A DNA stretch of 64,000 nt from contig NZ_RBZW01000021.1 in assembly GCF_006543045.1 (NCBI RefSeq), positions 310,001-374,000 of the forward strand, given 5' to 3'. Position numbers and translations under genes: made by a program. Within the stretch, counting starts at the first letter, position 1; each line of letters starts with the position of its first letter. The notes below the pieces were generated by a model. That model worked only from the letters and a program-made list of their open reading frames with translations, was not told where the DNA came from and ran no database searches. Below, one piece after another: positions 55,349-61,811 of this stretch. Source of the stretch: Salinadaptatus halalkaliphilus. Lineage in GTDB: Archaea; Halobacteriota; Halobacteria; Halobacteriales; Natrialbaceae.

Positions 55349-55696
55349 ATGCATCATACGAACCCGCTCGAGATGGAGTGGATCAACCCACAGCTCGCGC
55401 CAGTGTTGATGCTCGTAATCGTGCTGGCAGTACTCGGCACGACGATGCTGTTTCTCTGTGGCGTCGTCGCCTACAGGCGACGTCGATCGTTCCGATACCT
55501 CCTCATCACCGTCGTCCTCGGACTCCTGGTTGGCCGGTCTATCGTCGGGCTAGGAACGATCTTCGGACTGGTCCCGATGACGGTCCACCACCTGGTCGAA
55601 CACGGCGTCGACTTCGGGATCGCCGTCCTCATCCTCTATACCGTCTATCGAAGCGGACCGAGTCGGAACGGCCCGACCGCGAATTCCGACGACTGA
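55349..55696 (+). CDS. Small membrane protein divergent from a wHTH regulator
   Basis: A 115-residue protein with about three membrane helices (18-40, 50-70, 78-98) and a basic loop YRRRRSFRY. An intramembrane-side pair of histidines, MTVHHLVEHGVDF, might bind metal or sense redox (speculative). Proteins of this kind sit next to the two-domain regulator in several haloarchaea (general impression). The TGA stop (55694-55696) is part of the left terminus of palindromic copy D. Function unknown. Confidence 0.72.
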   Translation: MHHTNPLEMEWINPQLAPVLMLVIVLAVLGTTMLFLCGVVAYRRRRSFRYLLITVVLGLLVGRSIVGLGTIFGLVPMTVHHLVEHGVDFGIAVLILYTVYRSGPSRNGPTANSDD

Positions 55697-55775
55697 TACG
55701 GATTGCTGTATCGGTATCCACTGCCCGGCCTGTGGTTCGCCGGGCACTCGTTACCGTTACACAACCCCAGACCGT
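55693..55775. repeat. Dispersed palindromic element, copy D
   Basis: CTGATACGGATTGCTGTATC starts the left arm, TATCCACTGCCCGG ends it, and CCGGGCACTCGTTACC begins the right arm, which decays towards GTTACACAACCCC. The inner arms CTGCCCGG/CCGGGCA pair well; outer bases are worn. The left TGA is the stop codon of the preceding gene, as at copy B. Confidence 0.65.
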
Positions 55776-55836
55776 CTGGACGGTCGAGCACTCCCGCCGT
55801 GGAGCGGTCACCGGACTCCTGGCGAGCCGATCGTCG

Positions 55837-57510
55837 TCACGAGAAGCCCTCCTCGTCGTCGCGACGCTGCCGTTGGCGCAGGTTCTGCCGAGTAAACTGC
55901 GGTTTGACACGCGTGGTCGCCGGCTCTCGAAAGGTTCGATAGAGTTGGACCGTCATCGCGAGGGCAAACACCGCGGCGACGACGGCTGCTTCGGGCGCCT
56001 CGAGCGCGTAGAGGACGCCGGTCGAGAACAGCGACATCGTGAGCAACATCCCGTAGACCAGCCGGCGAGCGAGGTTGTCGAAGACATTCTCGGGATCCTC
56101 GACGCCGATGCGAACGTAGAGGTCGTCACGCTCGAGCCGGTCGAGCGCGCGCTCGGTCTTGGGTGCGAGTCGGGTCAGCGACTGAGCCGACTGCCGGAGT
56201 TGATCGCCGGTTTCGCTGGCGTACTGGCGGATGGATTCCTCGCGGTAGCCCGCTTCGGTGAGGTAGTCCGTCGCCGTATCGATGAAGTCGAACTCGGAGT
56301 CGAGGGTGACGCAAACGCCCTCGACGACGGTCGCGACCCGCAACACGAGCGCGAGGTTCTTCGGGAGCCGGAATGGAAAGACGTAGATCGAGTCTTCGAT
56401 CTGGCTGACGATCTGGTTGACCCGATACTGGTCGACATCCTGACCGCGGGCATCCTGGATGGCGATCTCCATCACCTCGGCCATCATCGCCCGATCGGCG
56501 TCCGGTGAGAGCGTCCCGATCTCGATCAAGGCGTCGAGGATCGCGTCGATGTCTCGGTTCGCGACTGCGATGTAGAAGTCGACGATTTTCTCCTGGACGA
56601 ACGCGTCGACCCGGCCGGACATGCCGAAATCATAGAAGACGATCCGGCCCTCGTCGGTCACGGCGAGATTCCCTGGGTGGGGATCGGCATGAAAGACGCC
56701 GTCGTCGATGATCATCTGCAGGTACGCCCGCTCGAGATGCTCTGCAACCCGCGTTCGGTCGATGTCCTTGCACTCGAGTTCCTCGACGTCGTTGATCTTC
56801 GTCCCCTCGACGTACTCCATCGTGAGCACCCGTGGGCCGGAGTGGCCCTCGAGGACATCGGGGATGACGAATCGATCGTCTTCGGCGAAGTTCGACCGAA
56901 TCTCCTGGAGCATGGTCGCCTCGCGCTCGTAGTCCATCTCCTCGCGGATGGTCTTTGCAAACTCATCGGCCAGATTCTCCAGCGAGAACGCCCGCGATTC
57001 GTCGACGAACGTCAGGAGGATCGGCAGCGACCAGCGGATGACCCGCAGGTCGGCCGCCACCAGCGATTCGATGTTCGGCCGGCGAACCTTCACCGCGACG
57101 GCTTCACCGTCGATCTCCGCGCGGTAGACCTGCCCCAGACTCGCGCCGCTGATGGCGTCGGTCTCGAACTCGTCGAAGGTCTCATCGACGGGCCCGAGTT
57201 CGTCCTCGAGAACGGCCTTGGCCTCGGCCCAGTCGGCCGGAGGGACATCGTCTTGCAGCGCCGAGAGCACGTCGATGTACGCCGGCGGCAAGATATCGGG
57301 TCGCGTCGAGAGCAGTTGACCGAGTTTGATGAACGTCGGCCCCAGCGTCAACAGCGACTCGAGCAACACCTCGGCGCGCTGGCGGTGCGTTTCTGGATCG
57401 ACGCGTCTGGTCCGTCCGAACAGGAGAAATCGCCGGCGGTCTCGAGCGTACGCGACCAGGAGGGGCAGAAAGTGCCAGGCAACGAGGATGAATCGTTTGT
57501 ACGCGCGCAA
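55837..57510 (-). CDS. AarF/UbiB (ABC1) family atypical kinase
   Basis: A 557-residue ABC1-type atypical protein kinase fold. LGPTFIKLGQLLSTRPDILP (about 56-75) carries the KxGQ motif special to UbiB proteins. ISGASLGQVYRAE is the Ala-rich nucleotide loop, VAVKVRRPNI the catalytic Lys, and FHADPHPGNLAVTDEGRIVFYDFGMSG (outlined; about 272-298) the catalytic loop and metal Asp. Two C-terminal membrane helices (about 490-530) anchor it. It is probably an isoprenoid-quinone or lipid-associated ATPase. It lies downstream of hsp20, in the same direction. Confidence 0.92.
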   Translation of the reverse strand: MRAYKRFILVAWHFLPLLVAYARDRRRFLLFGRTRRVDPETHRQRAEVLLESLLTLGPTFIKLGQLLSTRPDILPPAYIDVLSALQDDVPPADWAEAKAVLEDELGPVDETFDEFETDAISGASLGQVYRAEIDGEAVAVKVRRPNIESLVAADLRVIRWSLPILLTFVDESRAFSLENLADEFAKTIREEMDYEREATMLQEIRSNFAEDDRFVIPDVLEGHSGPRVLTMEYVEGTKINDVEELECKDIDRTRVAEHLERAYLQMIIDDGVFHADPHPGNLAVTDEGRIVFYDFGMSGRVDAFVQEKIVDFYIAVANRDIDAILDALIEIGTLSPDADRAMMAEVMEIAIQDARGQDVDQYRVNQIVSQIEDSIYVFPFRLPKNLALVLRVATVVEGVCVTLDSEFDFIDTATDYLTEAGYREESIRQYASETGDQLRQSAQSLTRLAPKTERALDRLERDDLYVRIGVEDPENVFDNLARRLVYGMLLTMSLFSTGVLYALEAPEAAVVAAVFALAMTVQLYRTFREPATTRVKPQFTRQNLRQRQRRDDEEGFS

Positions 57511-57525
57511 GGAGGCCAGCCTGAG

Positions 57526-57957
57526 TCACCTCGGTTGGTCGTCGTCCCCAGCATCGTCGGCCGCCGTTGTCCCGGTTTCGTCGGCCGTTTCGCTCGCTCG
57601 CTCTCGCTCGACGACATCGATCGTCGTCTCCGTCGTCCCCGAGCGCTTGGGAAGCTCGATCTCGAGGACGCCCCGATCGACGGCGGCTTCGGTCTCGGCC
57701 GCGACTGCGTCCTCGGGGAGGGGCAACGAGACGTCGACGAACATCGGTCGATTCTCCTCGAGATAGCGGTAAGCGTCGGGTCGGTCTTTCTGCCGGGTCG
57801 CCTCGATCGAGAGGGTCCCGTCTGCGACCGACAACTCGAGCGAGTCGGCGGTGACGCCGGGCGCGTCGAGTACGAGCAGGTAGGCGTCCTCGCTCTCGAG
57901 CAGATCGAAGAAGACGTCGTCGGAAAGCTCTCCTAACGCGTCCCGAAGCCCAGACAT
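57526..57957 (-). CDS. Hsp20/alpha-crystallin family small heat-shock protein
   Basis: A 143-residue small heat-shock protein. The alpha-crystallin domain (about 20-108) has YLLVLDAPGVTADSLELSVADGTLSIEA (outlined) and the end motif GVLEIELPK (the classic A-x-x-x-N-G-V-L element is RGVLEIELPK here). The C-terminal tail is acidic and disordered, with no clear IxI motif. It is a holdase chaperone. The stop lies 15 bp upstream of the aarF start, so the two form an operon. Confidence 0.9.
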   Translation of the reverse strand: MSGLRDALGELSDDVFFDLLESEDAYLLVLDAPGVTADSLELSVADGTLSIEATRQKDRPDAYRYLEENRPMFVDVSLPLPEDAVAAETEAAVDRGVLEIELPKRSGTTETTIDVVERERASETADETGTTAADDAGDDDQPR

Positions 57958-58054
57958 GGATACACGTTCGAACGCCGATACGAAAAAGCCCGCGGTAGCG
58001 GTCGGTTCGTGAAGTCGGCGCGAGTGGTTCCAGGTACCGAAATCGCGGCGACCG

Positions 58055-58408
58055 TCAGAGATCACGCAATCCCAGACTGTACTCGAGTGCAGTATCGACG
58101 TCGTCCAGTCGTTCGTCCGGAATCGAGCCGATAACGTTCGAGACTCGGTGGTCGATCGAAACTGTTCGGAGTTGGCTACAAAGCGCGACAGAATCCTCAC
58201 GGAGTGCACACTCTTCAGCCGAGAGCAACACTTCGAACGGATACAGTTCGTCTCCGAACGACGTCGTCAGCGGGACCACGATGGTCGTTGGTGCGTTCTC
58301 GTTGCCGACATCGTTCTGGACGACGAGGCACGGACGGGTGCCACGCTGTTCCGAGCCTCGCGTTGGATCCAGTCCGACGATGCAGATATCACCGCGCCGT
58401 ACGTGCAT
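58055..58408 (-). CDS. MazF/PemK-type toxin endoribonuclease
   Basis: A 117-residue PemK/MazF toxin. RRGDICIVGLDPTRGSEQRGTRPCLVVQND (outlined) carries the conserved Arg of the active site. TIVVPLTT and the SQLRTVSIDHR loop (about 79-89) complete the RNA-cleaving site (QLRTVDK-like). It cuts mRNA when free of antitoxin. Its ATG overlaps the TAA stop of the upstream AbrB-type antitoxin by one base (TAATG), typical of a toxin-antitoxin operon. Confidence 0.9.
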   Translation of the reverse strand: MHVRRGDICIVGLDPTRGSEQRGTRPCLVVQNDVGNENAPTTIVVPLTTSFGDELYPFEVLLSAEECALREDSVALCSQLRTVSIDHRVSNVIGSIPDERLDDVDTALEYSLGLRDL

Positions 58409-58689
58409 TACTCGTCACCATCTTCCCAGTCTGGGACGTCGCCAAGGCCCCGATTTGCCTCCCGAGAAACGCCAGTCAGTTCTTCGGTAAGCGCCTGCTG
58501 CTGGTCACTTCGTCGACGGTATCCCTCGGCGAGTTCCTCCCGTGACGTCGGTTTCTCGATGACGATCTTCGTTCCTTCCGCTCGAATCGTCACCTCGTCA
58601 CCACCACGGATGTCGAACGTTTCACGGAGGCGTTTTGGGAGCGTTACTTGACCCCGGTCACCGACAGTTCGCCGTTCGGCGTCCACCAT
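58408..58689 (-). CDS. AbrB/MazE-type antitoxin
   Basis: A 93-residue protein. The N-terminal SpoVT/AbrB swapped-hairpin DNA-binding domain is VGDRGQVTLPKRLRETFDIRGGDEVTI (outlined; about 9-35). The C-terminal helical tail (REELAEGYRRRSDQQQALTEELT) binds and blocks the toxin. It is first in the operon with the MazF-type toxin. Autoregulation by the AbrB domain is expected from the family. Confidence 0.88.
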   Translation of the reverse strand: MVDAERRTVGDRGQVTLPKRLRETFDIRGGDEVTIRAEGTKIVIEKPTSREELAEGYRRRSDQQQALTEELTGVSREANRGLGDVPDWEDGDE

Positions 58690-58781
58690 ACATATTCACA
58701 TCATATTCGTACCCATAACCGTATCGGTGCACCTGGCGTGGCTCCCCCACGTTTTTGCCCTCCCGCGCCCCGAGTCCACGT

Positions 58782-60098
58782 ATGAAAGGTGCCGACAGCG
58801 AACGGACGGCCGCCGGCTTCCGAGAGCGGACGCCGGTTCCCGAAGCTCGCCGAATTCTTCGAGACGCAGTCGACACAGCCGGCAACGGTGAACGCGACGA
58901 GAAGACACCGCCCGTCGGAACCGAGCGCATCGACATCGAGCGGGCCGACGGTCGGGTACTCGCCGCGGCGCTCGAGGCCGCTCGAGACGTGCCCCACTAC
59001 GAACGGGCGGCGATGGACGGCTACGCGGTCGTCGCGAAGGATACGTTCGGTGCCAGCGAGCGCTCGCCGGCCGTCCTTGACATCGCCGACGGCGTCGGCG
59101 CGGACGCGACTGTCAGACCAGGAACGGCCGCGCGCGTCCACACCGGGAGCGCGCTTCCCGATGGTGCAGACGCCGTCGTGCTGATCGAACGCGTCACCGA
59201 ACGCGAATCAGTCGGCAACCTCGAGGTCGAGACGGCACTCGCGGAAGGGGAAAACGTCGCCCCCGTCGGCGAAGATATCGAGGCCGGCCAGCACCTCTAC
59301 GACGCGGGCCACCAGCTTCGGCCGTCGGATCTCGGGCTGGTTCGATCGGCGGGGTACGCACAGGTCGACGTGGCCGAAGAGCCGAGTGTCGGCGTCATTC
59401 CGACCGGCGAGGAACTCGTCGCCGGCGATCCCGACCCGGGTGAGGTCGTCGAGACAAACGGGCTGACCGTCTCGCGACTGGTCGAACGGTGGGGCGGACG
59501 GGCCACCTACCGTGACGTCGTCACCGACGACCCCGACTCGCTGCGGGTGGCGATCCAGCGCGATCTAACGAACGACGTCGTCGTCACCACCGGCGGCTCG
59601 AGCGTCGGCGAACGGGACCTCCTCCCGGAGGTGATCGACGACCTCGGCGAGGTGCTCGTCCACGGCGTCGGGCTCAAACCCGGCCACCCCGTCTGTCTCG
59701 GGATCGTCGAAGAGACCCCCGTCCTCGCGCTGCCGGGCTATCCCGTCGCCTGCATCGTCAACGCCGTCCAGTTCCTCCGACCGACCCTGCGCTGGCTCGA
59801 GGGTACGACTCCCGACCCCCACCCGACTACCCGGGCCGTGCTCGACCGGAAAATCCCGAGCGAACCCGCCACCAGAACCTTCGCCCGGGTTCGCCTCGAG
59901 CGGCGGGACGAGGCGGACCTCGAGGCGACCGATCAGCCGGACGAACCCGCATACCGTGCGATTCCGACGCGGGCAAGCGGCTCGGGCGTGCTTTCCTCGG
60001 TCGCGCTCGCGGACGGCTGGGTCGTCGTCGACGACGCTCGAGAGGGGATCCCTGCCGGTGAGACCGTCGCCGTCGAGGATTGGGAGCCAAATCGGTGA
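58782..60098 (+). CDS. moeA: Molybdopterin molybdotransferase MoeA
   Basis: A 438-residue enzyme inserting molybdenum into adenylated molybdopterin. PHYERAAMDGYAVVAKDTFGA (about 75-95) is the MoeA domain I signature, VHTGSALPDGADAVVLIE the beta barrel part, and VVTTGGSSVGERDLLPEVI (about 263-281) the MoaB-like nucleotide domain (TTGGxSxG). LALPGYPVACIVNAVQFLRP is the conserved GNPVS-like loop. ATG 58782 is chosen; an in-frame start 27 bp upstream is unlikely. The gene lies between two toxin-antitoxin pairs. Confidence 0.93.
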   Translation: MKGADSERTAAGFRERTPVPEARRILRDAVDTAGNGERDEKTPPVGTERIDIERADGRVLAAALEAARDVPHYERAAMDGYAVVAKDTFGASERSPAVLDIADGVGADATVRPGTAARVHTGSALPDGADAVVLIERVTERESVGNLEVETALAEGENVAPVGEDIEAGQHLYDAGHQLRPSDLGLVRSAGYAQVDVAEEPSVGVIPTGEELVAGDPDPGEVVETNGLTVSRLVERWGGRATYRDVVTDDPDSLRVAIQRDLTNDVVVTTGGSSVGERDLLPEVIDDLGEVLVHGVGLKPGHPVCLGIVEETPVLALPGYPVACIVNAVQFLRPTLRWLEGTTPDPHPTTRAVLDRKIPSEPATRTFARVRLERRDEADLEATDQPDEPAYRAIPTRASGSGVLSSVALADGWVVVDDAREGIPAGETVAVEDWEPNR

Positions 60099-60167
60099 GC
60101 GGTATCAGAAACCGCTTCAGGTCACGAGAGTCGAGAGAGGTGTCGCTCCCCGCTCTCGCGGCAGAAG

Positions 60168-60198
60168 AGATTTATATATTCCCACTGTAGTGGGATCC
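60168..60198 (+). promoter_or_regulatory. Promoter and palindromic operator of the vapBC operon
   Basis: A TATA-like AGATTTATATATT (60168-60179) is followed at once by the dyad TCCCAC-TGTA-GTGGGA (60180-60195) and then ATG 60199. The dyad overlaps the expected transcription start, so VapB binding there would block transcription (conditional autorepression is the family norm). Confidence 0.65.
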
Positions 60199-60474
60199 AT
60201 GAATATCGACGGGGAAAACCGCCAGATCGATGATAAAGGGCGGATTACCATTCCGAAACAATTACGCGAGCGGTTGAATCTCGAGCCAGGTGAACAGGTT
60301 CGAATTGGCGTGGAAGATGGAACGATCGTCGTCCGGCCGCGCGTGTCTCGGTCGACGTTCATCGAGTCGATGGAGGGCTGTATCACGGACGAGTCGAAAG
60401 CGACCGATGCGCCATCCGTTTCTCCAGACGACCTGAAATCCGACTGGACGTCCGACCTCCCGAACGAGTCGTAG
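60199..60474 (+). CDS. vapB: VapB-type AbrB antitoxin
   Basis: A 91-residue antitoxin. The AbrB domain IDDKGRITIPKQLRERLNLEPGEQVRI (outlined; about 10-36) is followed by GIVV-like strands and a tail (KATDAPSVSPDDLKSDWTSDLPNES) that should wrap the toxin. The TAG stop is one base from the toxin ATG (TAGTATG). Preceded by a palindromic operator. Confidence 0.88.
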   Translation: MNIDGENRQIDDKGRITIPKQLRERLNLEPGEQVRIGVEDGTIVVRPRVSRSTFIESMEGCITDESKATDAPSVSPDDLKSDWTSDLPNES

Positions 60475-60475
60475 T

Positions 60476-60901
60476 ATGCGATGTCTCGATGCAAATATCT
60501 GGGTCTACTACTTCGATCAGACACTCGAGGAACACGCTGCCGTCACACCTGCTGTAAGGCACGTCCTCGGCTCCGAACCGATATTCGTGCCGACGGTTTT
60601 ACAGATGGAGGTCGTCCACTACCTCGAGGGACAACTTTCTGAGTCTCGAGCGTCGACGAACCGATTTCTCTCGCTCGAGGATGTCGTTACCGCGGAGTTG
60701 ACAGCAGCGGACGTCGAACGGGCGACCGAACATCTCCAGACGCATCCCCACGTTGGCATCGGTGGTCGGGATGCAACGGTGCTCGCGGCGATGGAACGGT
60801 TCGACGTTGCCGAGTTGTGGACCCACGACGGTGGATTGCAACGAATTGGAGACGAACTCGACTGGCTGCGAGTGTTCGATCCAGTCGAAGAAGACGTGTA
60901 A
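60476..60901 (+). CDS. vapC: VapC-type PIN-domain toxin
   Basis: A 141-residue PIN ribonuclease. The four acidic metal ligands are visible: D5 (MRCLDANIWVYYFD), E45 (TVLQMEVVHYLEG), D99 (GIGGRDATVLAAM) and D118 (LWTHDGGLQ). This matches VapC toxins, which cleave tRNA or rRNA. It starts at ATG 60476, directly after vapB. Both toxin pairs in this region flank moeA. Confidence 0.9.
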   Translation: MRCLDANIWVYYFDQTLEEHAAVTPAVRHVLGSEPIFVPTVLQMEVVHYLEGQLSESRASTNRFLSLEDVVTAELTAADVERATEHLQTHPHVGIGGRDATVLAAMERFDVAELWTHDGGLQRIGDELDWLRVFDPVEEDV

Positions 60902-60975
60902 ATACCGTATCGTTGCCCCCGAGTGAATCGACTCGAACCGCACCCTTATTCCGCCCGCGTTCGAATGTGGTTGCG

Positions 60976-61338
60976 ATGGACGGCGAAATTGCACCCAAGG
61001 AGGTCAAGGAGTTACTCGAGTCAGACGCGGACGTTCGGATCGTCGACATTCGCGACGAGGCCAATTTCGAGCACAGTCACATCCCCGACAGCGAGAACGT
61101 GCCGTTTCACGAACTCACCCAGCGGATCGACGAATTCGAGGACGCAGACCGCATCGTCACGGTCTGTCCCCACGGCAAAGCCAGCGTCCAGGCCGCGAAA
61201 CTCATCGGTTCTTACGAGGGAAGCGCCGACGCGACGGTCGAAAGTATGGCCGGCGGCCTCGAGGAGTACGGCCTGCAGTTCGGCCTCGTTCGCGACGACG
61301 ACGACGTACAATCTCAACGTAGCGAGTCACCGTTTTGA
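60976..61338 (+). CDS. Rhodanese-like domain protein
   Basis: A 120-residue single-domain rhodanese (sulfurtransferase). IAPKEVKELLESDADVRIVDIRDEANFEHSHIPDSENVPF (outlined) is the N-terminal signature. The active-site cysteine is C64 in VTVCPHGKASVQAA, and EGSADATVESMAGGLEEY is the C-terminal rhodanese motif. It transfers sulfur to thiols or cyanide; the in vivo partner is unknown. The tail is acidic. Confidence 0.92.
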   Translation: MDGEIAPKEVKELLESDADVRIVDIRDEANFEHSHIPDSENVPFHELTQRIDEFEDADRIVTVCPHGKASVQAAKLIGSYEGSADATVESMAGGLEEYGLQFGLVRDDDDVQSQRSESPF

Positions 61339-61473
61339 GACCGGACAGGCGATAGCGTCGAGCCAGCGGCTCGATCGCTGAACCGGGTCCTCTCGAGAAC
61401 GAGAAACGAGGTCGTAACGGGTCGGTGCACGGCCGAGTCGTGGGTTCGGAAGTCGTCTCAGATCATCGCGGGC

Positions 61474-61767
61474 TCATGCGACGTTGAAGCCGCGGTCCCG
61501 AAGGAAATCCTCGATGCGGCCGGTATGGTTGCCCTGGAGTTCGATCTGGCCGTCCTCGACGGTGCCGCCACAGGCGAACTTTGACTTGAGATCCGACGAG
61601 AGACTGTCCAGATCGACGTCCTTCGGATCGAATCCTTCGACGATCGTTACCTCTTTACCGTATCTGCGCTCGTCAATGCGGATGGTGAGTTGCTGTTGTC
61701 CCTTGGCCACGTCTTCACAGACGCAGAGTTCCTCGGGCAGCCCGCACGTCGAGCAGACTTCCGACAT
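61474..61767 (-). CDS. SUI1/eIF1-type translation initiation factor
   Basis: A 97-residue archaeal aIF1. The N-terminal zinc-like cysteines [13 protein letters not shown] (C5, C8, C15, C17) precede the SUI1 domain: [47 protein letters not shown] and [10 protein letters not shown] (outlined; about 27-97). It controls start-codon choice on the small ribosomal subunit. It is monocistronic on the minus strand. Confidence 0.94.
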   Translation of the reverse strand: MSEVCSTCGLPEELCVCEDVAKGQQQLTIRIDERRYGKEVTIVEGFDPKDVDLDSLSSDLKSKFACGGTVEDGQIELQGNHTGRIEDFLRDRGFNVA

Positions 61768-61811
61768 TACGTTCGTCCGTACGAAAGGCCCATATTAAAC
61801 ACTATCGGGAC

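Noticed and set aside
60098-60125. GGTATCAGAAACC-type sequence after moeA resembling the palindrome terminus
   Set aside because: Only a few matching bases and no second arm; not counted as a copy of the repeat.
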